DNA of 64,000 bases from Methanosarcina sp. KYL-1 (GCF_024372725.1 NZ_VOUA01000015.1:27283-91282), one strand, 5' to 3'; positions 1 to 8,501 are shown, counted from the stretch's first letter. Made by a program: numbers and translations. Notes: generated from the letters alone by a model not told the origin.

Positions 1-921
1 ATCAACAATAATCTTCAATCCTATTATAGTAATAAAGTTAATATCTAACGAGATACCTGGTTCATATGCTATTTTTGCTTCGTCTTCTTCAAATGAATAA
101 ACGTGTCTATTCACAGACACTCGATTGCTTAATATATTTCTTTCACCAAAAACACAATTGTAACAAGCTGTTAATCCTGGTAGGGAATAAAATATTTCTC
201 CTGCAAAAGCTCTTTCCCAGAAACCAATACTTACAAAAGGGATGTCTAAAAGCTGTGATATCCTATTAGCATACAAGTCACTTTCTCGATTGTCGGTGGC
301 TCCAATTATTAATTCTATTCCTTTTTCACTGATATTTTTAAAGTCGTCTTCCGAAAGGCTTTGAATCCGAGATTTGAAAGTGGCAATTTTTGCAGACGAA
401 TTTATATTGTGGATAGCTTCTTCAACAGCGTTAACTTTGTATTTACCCACATCTTTAATCCCACATTGGTGACGACAAATATTGTGATAAGCTAAAATAT
501 CACTGTCGACTAATACGAAATTTCCAATACCCAATTTTGCCAGCTCAATTGCAATTAAACTCCCAACTGATCCACACCCTGCTATTAACACATTTTTTTT
601 CAGGAATTTAGAACTTTCAATAATTCCTGTATTTCGAGAAAAAATATCATTAACAAGAGAATATGGTTCAATGTTGCAATCTTCATTAATACTAGTTTTG
701 AATACTAGATCTCCATTTTCAGCATAAACACCATTTATTTGATGTGTTGTATTCACTGTAGTACTTTTTTCAATTGCACCTAAGTACTCTAGGCCATCTG
801 TTTCAATACCTGTTATTACATTATATGAATTTGTGGATTTATTGTAATATCCATATAAATCATATGAATTCCTTTGTTCTATATATTTCAGAGGTAAGTA
901 AATCGTCGGTTTAGGAAGCAT
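1..921 (-). CDS. E1-like ThiF-family adenylating enzyme, partial (3' end beyond window)
   Basis: ThiF/MoeB/E1 fold enzyme predicted to adenylate the C-terminus of a ubiquitin-like or other modifier. The frame is open through the left edge, giving 307 N-terminal residues. Visible: an N-terminal extension of about 100 residues, the nucleotide-binding loop GCGSVG (115-120), the acidic VLVDSD strand ending near residue 141, NICRHQ (147-152), a Lys at 161, GATDN (207-211), and a CxxC at 253/256 in the region where E1 enzymes carry a zinc knuckle or catalytic Cys. The ATG directly abuts the stop of the upstream JAB gene and has AGGAGTGG as ribosome site inside that gene, so the two are translationally coupled. 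The DNA is AT-rich compared with typical genes here, which suggests acquisition. Whether the C-terminus carries the catalytic Cys cannot be seen. Confidence 0.85.
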   Translation of the reverse strand, partial: MLPKPTIYLPLKYIEQRNSYDLYGYYNKSTNSYNVITGIETDGLEYLGAIEKSTTVNTTHQINGVYAENGDLVFKTSINEDCNIEPYSLVNDIFSRNTGIIESSKFLKKNVLIAGCGSVGSLIAIELAKLGIGNFVLVDSDILAYHNICRHQCGIKDVGKYKVNAVEEAIHNINSSAKIATFKSRIQSLSEDDFKNISEKGIELIIGATDNRESDLYANRISQLLDIPFVSIGFWERAFAGEIFYSLPGLTACYNCVFGERNILSNRVSVNRHVYSFEEDEAKIAYEPGISLDINFITIIGLKIIVD

Positions 922-2043
922 TTATATTCCACTCCTTTTAGAATGGTCACAATATAGTGATTCAAATTCATCTAGTGTAATTTCTTTTTCTGTCCATGAT
1001 TCATAAGATTTTATCCAATTAATTGCAAATGATAACGAATTCACGGCATTTTGAGAAACACTAAAATTATTTTCTTTGACATTTTTAACATCCTGCTGAA
1101 TATAGAATTCGCCATTATCATCTTTTCTCAGGTAAGGAATATTATCTGTACTAATTATTTTTTCTGAATTTACTATATATCCTCTTATAGGATGTTCTCC
1201 ATTTTCTTTTTGAGGGTAAAAATCTTGGTAAATAATTGCTAGGAGCCAATTATTTTTTTTTGGAGATTTGACGGTGCCTAGCCACATCATTTTTCCATCT
1301 GGTAAAGTTTCAAGTTCAAATTGTGGGAACAATCTTTCCATAAGTCTTTTCTCATATTTCAGTAACTCTGGAAAATCTTGATACCATAGACTATGCTTTT
1401 GTACTAGAAGTCCATTATTGCTTCTTTCTGTACATTTGGTTGGGAAAAATGAAAGGTTTACATCAATTGTTCTTGCAGCATAATTTTCATTTATTGTCTT
1501 ATTATTCCCATTAATTGTTTCTAAAACTTCTTTGAGCGTAAATTCTTTTATATTAAACTTAGATAGCAATAATTCATGCTCCATTATTTCATAATTAATT
1601 TTACGATATTGATTATTTGCTTCAAAAAAGTACAGAGTAAACTTGAAATCAGGCATCATATTAACTAATGCAGAAATAATTCCTTCTGGAGAAATTTTTA
1701 TGAAATTTGAAAACGTAGCTAAATCGGTGCCAGAAAAATCATTGAATGAATCTGGATGACGGTGCCACAAACCAAGTATTACAAGCGATCCGCCATATCT
1801 CCTTGCTATTTTGTTTGCTAAATGTGTTTGATATTCATGATCATATTCAAAATATGCTTGTGAAAAAAAAGATTTGGGTCCAGGATCAATAGTTTCAAGG
1901 ACAATCCAGTAATTATTAATCTTTTTTCCTATAAAAAGTCCACCCGTTTCTGTGGATATTCTTTCTTTTGTTTCCAGCAAGATATCTGTAAATGCTCTTT
2001 TTGAGAAAATAATGTGATCTTCTCTCTTTTTTTTTAAATGCAT
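922..2043 (-). CDS. JAB/JAMM metallopeptidase fused to a Cys-less E2-like domain
   Basis: 373 residues from the ATG at 2043, chosen because AGAGGT lies just before it and directly after the stop of the upstream E2-like gene; a longer frame from 2112 would overlap that gene by 59 nt. Residues 10-150 form a JAB/MPN domain with a complete JAMM motif: E32, HRHP (H94, H96), S104 and D107. This zinc site is typical of deubiquitinase-like isopeptidases. Residues 215-373 resemble the neighbouring 185-residue E2-like protein: PQFELETLPDGKMMW matches PQFELAEVGDGRIMW, and both end with a W-rich helix and acidic tail. At the place where the neighbour has YYLC, this copy has FYIQ, so the fused E2-like domain lacks the putative catalytic Cys and may be a scaffold. 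Inferred role: removing or maturing the modifier. Confidence 0.85.
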   Translation of the reverse strand: MHLKKKREDHIIFSKRAFTDILLETKERISTETGGLFIGKKINNYWIVLETIDPGPKSFFSQAYFEYDHEYQTHLANKIARRYGGSLVILGLWHRHPDSFNDFSGTDLATFSNFIKISPEGIISALVNMMPDFKFTLYFFEANNQYRKINYEIMEHELLLSKFNIKEFTLKEVLETINGNNKTINENYAARTIDVNLSFFPTKCTERSNNGLLVQKHSLWYQDFPELLKYEKRLMERLFPQFELETLPDGKMMWLGTVKSPKKNNWLLAIIYQDFYPQKENGEHPIRGYIVNSEKIISTDNIPYLRKDDNGEFYIQQDVKNVKENNFSVSQNAVNSLSFAINWIKSYESWTEKEITLDEFESLYCDHSKRSGI

Positions 2044-2053
2044 GTGGAAACCT

Positions 2054-2611
2054 CTAATAATCGTGAGATGCAAATTCTCTTTCCGATATATCTCCATGTA
2101 TCCAAGATTCAAATAAGAATATCCATTTGGATGCCCAACCTAATGCACTAACAGCAGTTGATGCTTCTAAAACCCTTCCTCTGTTGTCTCTTCTTGCAAT
2201 AAAATTTTTTGGATCAACAGTACACAAATAATATATTCCTTCACTATCCCTTACGGTATGTGGTATTGTGCCATATTGAGCGATTATTTGGTTTAAATCT
2301 GGTTTAATCGCGTACACTTTTATTGATCCCCCATAATCATCATTATTTGGGTGATTATTTTCGTAAATCGCAGCAAGGGTCCATAAGACTCCTCTATTCG
2401 ATTTTAGTGTACCATGCCACATAATTCTTCCATCTCCCACCTCTGCTAACTCAAACTGTGGAAAATTTCGAATCATTGCTTTTATTTCATAATCAAGCAA
2501 TTGACGATTTGTGTCGTACCAATAAAAAGCAGCGAGTTCCCCTTTAGGTACTACTATCATCTTTTCTTTATCTTTTCTGCTTTGAACATAGCATACGCTA
2601 CTTTTTGTCAT
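2054..2611 (-). CDS. E2-like ubiquitin-conjugating-fold protein
   Basis: 185 residues, starting at an ATG preceded by AGGGGATT. No clear Pfam-level match comes to mind, but the central part has the layout of a prokaryotic E2: a strand pair with GRIMWHGTLK, a Pro/Asn-rich turn, then IPHTVRDSEGIYYLC, which mimics the HPN...ICL segment of E2 enzymes. C130 is the candidate thioester cysteine. The helix-rich tail ends in WIFLFESWIHGDISEREF. It lies between the 47-residue gene and the JAB gene on the same strand, with a 10 nt gap to the JAB start. Assignment rests on operon context (E1 and JAB) and local motif shape; an adaptor role is the alternative. Confidence 0.6.
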   Translation of the reverse strand: MTKSSVCYVQSRKDKEKMIVVPKGELAAFYWYDTNRQLLDYEIKAMIRNFPQFELAEVGDGRIMWHGTLKSNRGVLWTLAAIYENNHPNNDDYGGSIKVYAIKPDLNQIIAQYGTIPHTVRDSEGIYYLCTVDPKNFIARRDNRGRVLEASTAVSALGWASKWIFLFESWIHGDISEREFASHDY

Positions 2612-2699
2612 ATTACTGAATCCCCTAATACCAATATTCTGAGATTTATGTATCTAAATACTGTACTAATTATGACCTTATTGCAAAAAATAAAAAAAT

Positions 2700-2843
2700 T
2701 TAGGCTAATTTACCTTCAGGTACTCTTATTCCTCTATCTCCTTCTTCAGCACTCCCAAGGCTCCCATCTGGCCTTGCAACTACATCTTCGCCATTTTTTA
2801 GATTTTCTCTTAGTTGCTTAAATCTATCAGTTACAACACTCAT
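2700..2843 (-). CDS. Small 47-residue protein at the head of the E1/E2/JAB operon
   Basis: ATG at 2843 preceded by AGGTGAG, stop at 2700; 47 residues, hydrophilic, with a short basic helix (TDRFKQLRENLKNG) followed by a Gly/Asp/Glu-rich, probably disordered half ending in VPEGKLA. It shares the low GC and strand of the E2-like, JAB and E1 genes and lies 88 nt upstream of the first of them. It is too short for a beta-grasp ubiquitin fold and has no GG terminus. Possible roles are a Pup-like disordered modifier, a dedicated substrate or a regulator; none can be chosen from sequence. Confidence 0.6.
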   Translation of the reverse strand: MSVVTDRFKQLRENLKNGEDVVARPDGSLGSAEEGDRGIRVPEGKLA

Positions 2844-3763
2844 TATCTCACCTAATATTCTTTATGATGCTATTTGGAAGATTGCCTAATGAGATCGTTC
2901 CCGTTGAACTATATAGTCATTACCAACCTACTAACTCCAATGAAAGTAGGATTCAATCATACAAAAAGATTTTTAATTTAATTTAATTTAATTATTAATT
3001 GTAATACACAAGTATTATCAAATATCTTGTATATAGGCTCTTTAAAGTTAACAATATTTATATACAATTGACTAGATTTCGATTCAGAATCAAGAATCTC
3101 TTTTAACTCCCTGCTCATCCTTACATATTTTTCGGCTCTTCGCTGTTTTGTATGGGTTGAAAATAATTGCTTAGTTATAAAGTAGCCAGACCAAAGTTAT
3201 AAACATCAAGCAAGAATGTGATTTTCAACAGCACAAGTTTCTAAATCTTATACATGTTACTTCGATATCTGAAACACCGAAACCACCCCCAAAGCCGTCC
3301 ATTCTGACCTTTTATTTGTGAAGTAGGATATCTGGTGTGTGTAGTGTGAGATGGTCTATTTTTCTCGTCCGTTTTGTTGACTTTTAAGCGTGAATGATGT
3401 ATTACCCTTACCTTTGACCTGATCGTGCGAAATTGGGCGGAAATTCTCAGTAGTGAAGTTGAAGCCTGGAAGCCTAGAAGCCCTTTTGCCCGGTTGCCTG
3501 TTGGATCATGTTGGGGTTTGCGTGGGTGTCGTGTGATAGCAACATAATACGAAAACGTTGCTGTTTTTGCTTCCTTGCCTTTCCAAAACGTCTATGATCT
3601 CTATATGGAATTAGTAAAAATAGCAACATTTTATGGTAAAAAGTTGTCTTCCATCGACAATCTCCTGAGAACCTTGCGGACGGAAACCTATAAATCCTTA
3701 GCCTTTGCCACATAATGGAATAATTAACAGGCAACGCAGAAGAAGTTACAGGAGCCTGATCTC
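2844..3763. other. Intergenic region, AT-rich, no gene seen
   Basis: The part nearest the E1/E2/JAB operon has a CTATATAG box on the minus strand at about 2909-2916 and an AT tract with repeated TTTAA units near 2978-2999. The middle (about 3120-3440) holds no frame with coding character. A minus-strand open frame at 3474-3734 has an unnatural composition and no ribosome site, so I read it as chance. No transposase or inverted-repeat pair was found that would explain how the AT-rich operon was inserted. Confidence 0.5.
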
Positions 3764-4150
3764 ATGTCACTGATAAGTGTTAAAGACGCACCCGGCAAAG
3801 GTAAAGGCGTATTTGCACAGAAAAATTTCGAAAAAGGCGAAATCATAGAAACCTGTCCCGTCATAGTCCTTCCCCCGGAAGAAGTAGATATTCTGGAACA
3901 CACAAAGCTCTTCAATTACTACTTCGCCTGGGGTTCCGACTCAAGAGAAGCAGCGATTGCCCTGGGTTACGGGTCCTTATACAACCACTCGTACACCCCG
4001 AACGCAAAATACGAAAAAGACCTCAAAAACGGCCTTTTGAAATACGTCTGCATAAGAGACATCCAGCAAAATGAAGAAATCACAATAAACTACAACTGCG
4101 ACCCGGAGGACAAAACACCTGTCTGGTTTGATGTTGCGAGCCAGAACTGA
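3764..4150 (+). CDS. SET-domain lysine methyltransferase
   Basis: 128 residues, almost entirely a SET domain: GKGVFAQKNFEKGEII at the start (residues 13-28), the conserved GSLYNHSYTPNAKY block where Asn-His contacts S-adenosylmethionine, and EEITINYNC near the end, which supplies the catalytic Tyr. Start chosen at the ATG preceded by AGGAG. The length and plan match the short archaeal SET proteins; the Methanosarcina mazei homologue has been reported to methylate the chromatin protein MC1-alpha, so an architectural DNA-binding protein is the likely substrate here (inference from the family). It stands alone, divergent from the minus-strand operon upstream. Confidence 0.9.
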   Translation: MSLISVKDAPGKGKGVFAQKNFEKGEIIETCPVIVLPPEEVDILEHTKLFNYYFAWGSDSREAAIALGYGSLYNHSYTPNAKYEKDLKNGLLKYVCIRDIQQNEEITINYNCDPEDKTPVWFDVASQN

Positions 4151-4356
4151 TTTCCGGATCTTAATCAACCTTATAGTTTCCGTTTACCAGTTTCCTTTTG
4201 CCTTTATTTTTTTCTTTTTTCATAATCGGCTGGGTTTTTTTGCCGTGGGGAGAGTACTGCCCGCATCGGGGTTAATTTTAGTTACAAAAAGCCTCATTAT
4301 AATTTAAGTCATAGATTCAGGTAAGGTTCCTGTTCATAATTCACTGGAGTTAAAAG

Positions 4357-5175
4357 TTGGAAAACACACTATTGACAATTCTGAAATTAAGCCTGTTCGA
4401 AACCTTCTACGTCACAGGCCTCCTGATCCTCATAGGCCTGGTCCTCGGCATTATCGGAAACAGGGCCAACTTCTACATCCAGAGGGTGTTCGGCTGGAAA
4501 GGCATCATGCTGACCGCCTGGATAGGCACCCCGGTCCACGAGCTCGGCCACCTGCTGATGTGTATTTTGTTCAGGCACAAGATCCAGGATTTCAAGCTGG
4601 TCGACCTGAAAGCCCGAAACGGAGTCCTGGGTTCGGTCCAGCACACCTGGAACCGGAAAAGCCTTTACCAGAATATTGGGAACTTTTTCATAGGCATGGG
4701 CCCGATCTTCAGCGGCACGGCTGCCCTGGTCCTGGGGATGTACCTGCTGCTTCCCGACTCTTTTGCCAGGTTTGGAAACTACCTTACTCTCGATACCGGC
4801 CAGCTTGATTCCGGCACACTGGTAAATATTTTCGTACTGACTGGCGAGCTCTTTGCCAGCATATTTTCTGCGGAAAACGTGGCTTCCCTCAATTTCTGGA
4901 TCTATTTTGCCCTGGCAATCGGCATCTCCTCCCACATCGCTCTCAGCAAGGAGGACCTTAAAGGAGCTTCAAGGGGCCTGGTTACAATCTTCACCCTTAT
5001 TTTCCTGATAAATCTGGTTGCCCTTGTCCTCAACGCCGACCTTTCCGGCTTCTTCATGGAGATCCTGGCCCTCAACGTTTACCTGCTGGCGTTCTCAATG
5101 GTTTCGATCGTTTTTTCTTCGATCAGGCTGGTTTTGAGCGCTTTTGCTTATTTTCTGGTCTACAAAGTCCCCTGA
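4357..5175 (+). CDS. Multi-pass membrane protein with HELGH zinc-peptidase motif (M50-like)
   Basis: 272 residues starting at a TTG with GGAG eight bases upstream. Hydrophobic segments at about 17-35, 50-75, 105-130, 155-175, 178-197, 207-225 and 235-270 predict a polytopic membrane protein. The motif PVHELGH (59-65) in a hydrophobic helix is the zinc-binding HExxH of intramembrane M50-type peptidases; an obvious NxxPxxxLDG second motif is not seen, so catalysis is not certain. Next gene downstream on the same strand encodes another membrane protein with a metal-site signature. The substrate is unknown. Confidence 0.7.
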   Translation: MENTLLTILKLSLFETFYVTGLLILIGLVLGIIGNRANFYIQRVFGWKGIMLTAWIGTPVHELGHLLMCILFRHKIQDFKLVDLKARNGVLGSVQHTWNRKSLYQNIGNFFIGMGPIFSGTAALVLGMYLLLPDSFARFGNYLTLDTGQLDSGTLVNIFVLTGELFASIFSAENVASLNFWIYFALAIGISSHIALSKEDLKGASRGLVTIFTLIFLINLVALVLNADLSGFFMEILALNVYLLAFSMVSIVFSSIRLVLSAFAYFLVYKVP

Positions 5176-5277
5176 TGTACGGCAATTTTTCCCTGAAATT
5201 GTTCCGCACTATTCAGGGCAGAATTATAATTCGGATGCAGCAAAAAGTAGAAAAGGGAAGGGTGAGTAAAAAGAGAA

Positions 5278-5658
5278 TTGGGGGACATTATAGCGAGAAG
5301 GAAAACGCATCTGACCTTTGGAGTGCTGATTTCCTTAATTATCCTTTCGTACCTGATTTCAAAAGGCCTTGTCAGCAGTTTCTGGGTTCTAACGATTGCC
5401 CTGGCATCCTCGGCTGTCGGAGCCGTGCTGCCCGATGTGGTCGAGCGCCCGAAAAGCAGCCGCCACAGGAAGTTTTTCCATTCGGTCCTTTTCCTGGCGC
5501 TGGTATTGCTGTTCCTGGCTTACACCTACACAAGAATCCTGACTGCCGGCCTCGGGGATGAGGTCACTTTCGGTCTTTTCTTTGCAGGAGTGGGGTATGT
5601 TACTCACCTGCTGCTGGATGCACTGACGCCGGCGAGGCTTCCGGTGGTGGGGTTGTGA
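5278..5658 (+). CDS. YdjM/DUF457-like membrane-bound metal-dependent hydrolase
   Basis: 126 residues. The frame holds hydrophobic segments, the block PKSSRHRKFFHSVLF with His and Arg residues, and GYVTHLLLDALTP near the end, the His/Asp signature of the YdjM (DUF457) family of small membrane hydrolases. The start is uncertain: the frame begins at a TTG at 5278 with GGGTGAG 12 bases upstream; no ATG lies in frame nearby. It follows the M50-like gene by about 100 nt on the same strand and could be cotranscribed. Confidence 0.7.
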   Translation: MGDIIARRKTHLTFGVLISLIILSYLISKGLVSSFWVLTIALASSAVGAVLPDVVERPKSSRHRKFFHSVLFLALVLLFLAYTYTRILTAGLGDEVTFGLFFAGVGYVTHLLLDALTPARLPVVGL

Positions 5659-5793
5659 TTAATTACGGTTTTATGCAATTCTATGGTTGGGATGTGGTTG
5701 TAAACTTGACAAGGAAATGTAAATACAAAGCTAGGTTTAGCAGGTTTGCAGACATGGAGGATTAAGATTCCAATTCTTCTTAATATTTATGGG

Positions 5794-6909
5794 TTATATA
5801 ATTTGTTTAGACGATTCCAACCATTTTACTTTATATTCATAGAATTGTCTTGAGACAATGTTCCATATTTCTTTAAGAATACTTTGCTTATCACTTTCAG
5901 TTAAATGATCTGAGTCTAAATCATTGATGTCGCTTTTTGTAAGTACTTTTTCAAGAGTATCGGGCTCTTCATATTTTTTTACATCCCCCGATAATCCAAT
6001 CTCAAATCTTCTCTTGTTACTTTTAGACAGTAGTTGAACAACAAATAAGCGACTTGATCTGCGATCGTGAAGAATTATGTTTGCACCCTCAAGGAAAGCA
6101 CTACGTTTTTTAAGGTTTTCCAATATTTCGTTTATATCCATACGTTTTACTTCTTGGCTTCCTTTTAGATGGTTATCTTCGAAGGAATCAGATGTGTTCA
6201 GGTCATCTGCTTTATTCCGATTATATTTAATTATTCCTAGAACTTCATACTCTTTATCTAATACCTTCATAAGTTCTCTGAAGAACTCATGTCTTTTATC
6301 AGTCGTGGGAATTATAGACAAATCACTTTCAATAAGCTTCAATTTTAGATCTGAATCATTAGAAATAATGCTACTAAGGATGCCAAATACTACAGAATAG
6401 TCAGTATCACGATTCAGTATTAATGTAGCTATGAATGTATTTCCGATTTTTGAAATCTCAAAATTTGCTTCTCTTTTTACAGTTTCAAATATATTATAGC
6501 TAGTTACTTCATCAATAAAATATTCAATGTCTATACTTAATTTGTTAGGCTCTGGAACAATGTGAGTAATTTTGCTTTCTTTTATATCTCCAAATTCGTT
6601 ACCTATGTGAGTGCTTAGATAATCATAGAGATTTTCCAGTGTAACATCAACGTCTGCTTCCAAAATGAATCCCGAAAGCTTTGGGAAAGCTTTTACACCT
6701 GTGTATTTCAATAAATTTTCTTGAGAATCAATGCCTATAAAAAAATTTGATGCAAGGCTGGCCATCGCGTCTTTTTCGTTTGCAAATGCAAAAACACCTC
6801 TCTCTTTAAAATACTCTTGAGCACTATGGAGCCTTATATGGTTGCTACTAAAGAAAAGCTGAAGAGTATGGTAGTCTTTAAATAAGCTATTTTCTTTAGT
6901 TCCACTCAT
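5794..6909 (-). CDS. Uncharacterised protein, third gene of an AT-rich three-gene operon
   Basis: 371 residues, no signal peptide or membrane segment, no domain I recognise. The N-terminal half is rich in beta-forming stretches (SGFILEADVDVTLENLYDYL near 80-100, FIATLILNRDTDYSVVFG near 160-177); the C-terminal half (from about 245) starts with a Lys/Glu-rich helix and ends with an amphipathic helix containing WNIVSRQFYEYKVKWLE. Its ATG overlaps the stop of the upstream nuclease-like gene in an ATGA, which signals translational coupling and stoichiometric expression. AT-rich like its two partners and unlike the flanking genes. Possibly a sensor or effector partner of the nuclease-like protein. 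Confidence 0.75.
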   Translation of the reverse strand: MSGTKENSLFKDYHTLQLFFSSNHIRLHSAQEYFKERGVFAFANEKDAMASLASNFFIGIDSQENLLKYTGVKAFPKLSGFILEADVDVTLENLYDYLSTHIGNEFGDIKESKITHIVPEPNKLSIDIEYFIDEVTSYNIFETVKREANFEISKIGNTFIATLILNRDTDYSVVFGILSSIISNDSDLKLKLIESDLSIIPTTDKRHEFFRELMKVLDKEYEVLGIIKYNRNKADDLNTSDSFEDNHLKGSQEVKRMDINEILENLKKRSAFLEGANIILHDRRSSRLFVVQLLSKSNKRRFEIGLSGDVKKYEEPDTLEKVLTKSDINDLDSDHLTESDKQSILKEIWNIVSRQFYEYKVKWLESSKQII

Positions 6910-7817
6910 TTAGTAAAAACTCCTGATATATCTAAAGATAGATTCATGTTGCTATCCAAACAATTTAAATTAATTTCCTTTTCAGCTCTTTTTTCCCATT
7001 CTACTTTGTATTGTTCATACAGAGATTTTTGTCTATAATCACCCTTTGCTAACAAGACCTCGAAAATATTGTGATTATATCTCCCGCAAAAATTTTCAAC
7101 CAATTCAAGTGATTTTAAAGAGGGTTTGTCAAAAGAGATTGCATACTTTTTATCATCCAATTCAAATGGAATTATATCTGAAAATAGGTAAAACAATGAT
7201 AATCTTTCATCCAGCTTCATCCATTGGTTGACATTATAATAAGGATAATAATATTTCAATGTAAGATTTTGAACATAGTCTCTTTTTAAATTTATAAAGG
7301 CACTTAATCTATCATTTGTTAGAATAAATATTGTTGGGAAATTATTCCCCTTTTTGGTCTCGATTATCTTATATTCTTTCAATACTTTTTGATATTTATC
7401 GAGATCAAACTCATGAAACCGATAACAAAGAATCCCATACTTAAAATAATGAATGTTATTCTTCTTTATTTTTTCATCATCACGTAATTCTTTCGACTTA
7501 CTCGCGTTCTGTATTTTTTGCTTTAATGAGTCAATGTCTTTGGAAAGCCTACTTTTATTAAATAGAGTTGGATTATCAATCTTTTTACTTTCGATAATTA
7601 TACCATGATTTCCTGATTCAAATGGTTCATATAGTTCATAAATGAAATCAAATCCCCTATTTTCCTCTTTATCATCATCAATCTTTAACAAGGATTTGAC
7701 ATCTACATTTTTATAAAGTAAATTCCATTTTACAAATTTTGAAAAAAAAGACTCTATTTCATTTTCGGTAAAAGAACCAAGTATATTTTTTCCTTCAGGG
7801 CCTTCCAGATTAACCAT
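6906..7817 (-). CDS. Putative PD-(D/E)xK-type nuclease, second gene of the operon
   Basis: 303 residues. Residues 50-80 hold GFDF (D57), then a hydrophobic strand GIIIESKK with E76 and K78: the spacing and the D...ExK order in consecutive strands are those of the PD-(D/E)xK restriction-endonuclease fold, and an upstream helix with Glu residues (20, 22) could give the fourth site residue. The rest is Lys-rich and mostly helical, with NFPTIFILTNDR (near 153-164) as another core strand. The ATG follows the stop of the upstream gene without a gap, and its own stop overlaps the next start. The nuclease call is from motif reading only. Confidence 0.65.
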   Translation of the reverse strand: MVNLEGPEGKNILGSFTENEIESFFSKFVKWNLLYKNVDVKSLLKIDDDKEENRGFDFIYELYEPFESGNHGIIIESKKIDNPTLFNKSRLSKDIDSLKQKIQNASKSKELRDDEKIKKNNIHYFKYGILCYRFHEFDLDKYQKVLKEYKIIETKKGNNFPTIFILTNDRLSAFINLKRDYVQNLTLKYYYPYYNVNQWMKLDERLSLFYLFSDIIPFELDDKKYAISFDKPSLKSLELVENFCGRYNHNIFEVLLAKGDYRQKSLYEQYKVEWEKRAEKEINLNCLDSNMNLSLDISGVFTK

Positions 7818-8501
7818 TTATAGATCTCCTGAATCGATGTGGTGAACAAAATGGATGATAATGTCGATGTTATCTTTTCTGCAGTTTTTAAATAGAAAGG
7901 ATCCATTTTTGTGAATTGTAATAGATGAAGTATTTCCATCGTAACTTTCTAAGGATAATTTTATCTTTTCCACTTTTTTTCCATATTTAGCTATAACACT
8001 TAGAAGGATTTCTTTGTCTTTTATATTAGCAATATATTTACCCACCATCAAATCGCCATAATTAAATCCATTGATAACTGCTTGTTCACTTCTCACAATA
8101 AACTTTGAATTAGTTAACAAATTAAGTAATTTTTGAAAATCTATTTCCAGAACATAGAAAGATATTCCAAAGATATTCGAGAGCCTTTTCAAAAGAAAGT
8201 CACTTTGTTTTTTTCCTGAAAAAATAATCATCATTTTGTTTTCTAGGTCCAATTGGAAATTGGTTTCCCTAATTACTTTTTCTGTCCTTTTGCAGTATCC
8301 ATTATTATATTCCCCATAGGTAATTGGAACTTCTCGTAAATATTGGAAACAAAATAACTTATCTGAATTGTTGCTTAATAACGAGAAACCTTCGTCTGAG
8401 ATCAAAGGATTAAAGGGACTGTTTATTATTTGATTGACATCATCTGTATTAATTGATGATGCAATTTTGCTAACAGATGCTGATCGAAATCTGTACTCCA
8501 T
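7818..8501 (-). CDS. Uncharacterised protein, first gene of the AT-rich three-gene operon
   Basis: 227 residues, soluble, mixed alpha/beta, no family recognised. Start at the ATG with GGGGA upstream. A run of beta-forming segments near 85-100 (NFQLDLENKMMIIFSGK) and a C-terminal pair of strands (SSITIHKNGSFLFK and NIDIIIHFVHHI) are the most structured parts. It is abutted by the nuclease-like gene with no spacer (TAA immediately followed by ATG), so all three genes form one transcription unit. It may be a specificity or sensing subunit, but nothing in the sequence proves it. Confidence 0.7.
   Translation of the reverse strand: MEYRFRSASVSKIASSINTDDVNQIINSPFNPLISDEGFSLLSNNSDKLFCFQYLREVPITYGEYNNGYCKRTEKVIRETNFQLDLENKMMIIFSGKKQSDFLLKRLSNIFGISFYVLEIDFQKLLNLLTNSKFIVRSEQAVINGFNYGDLMVGKYIANIKDKEILLSVIAKYGKKVEKIKLSLESYDGNTSSITIHKNGSFLFKNCRKDNIDIIIHFVHHIDSGDL

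Noticed and set aside
2054..2112. JAB gene starting at 2112, overlapping the E2-like gene by 59 nt
   Set aside because: The ATG at 2043 has a ribosome site AGAGGT right after the upstream stop and begins just before the JAB fold.
3474..3734. 86-residue frame on the minus strand
   Set aside because: Basic, aromatic-rich composition without ribosome site, next to a better supported gene start on the other strand.
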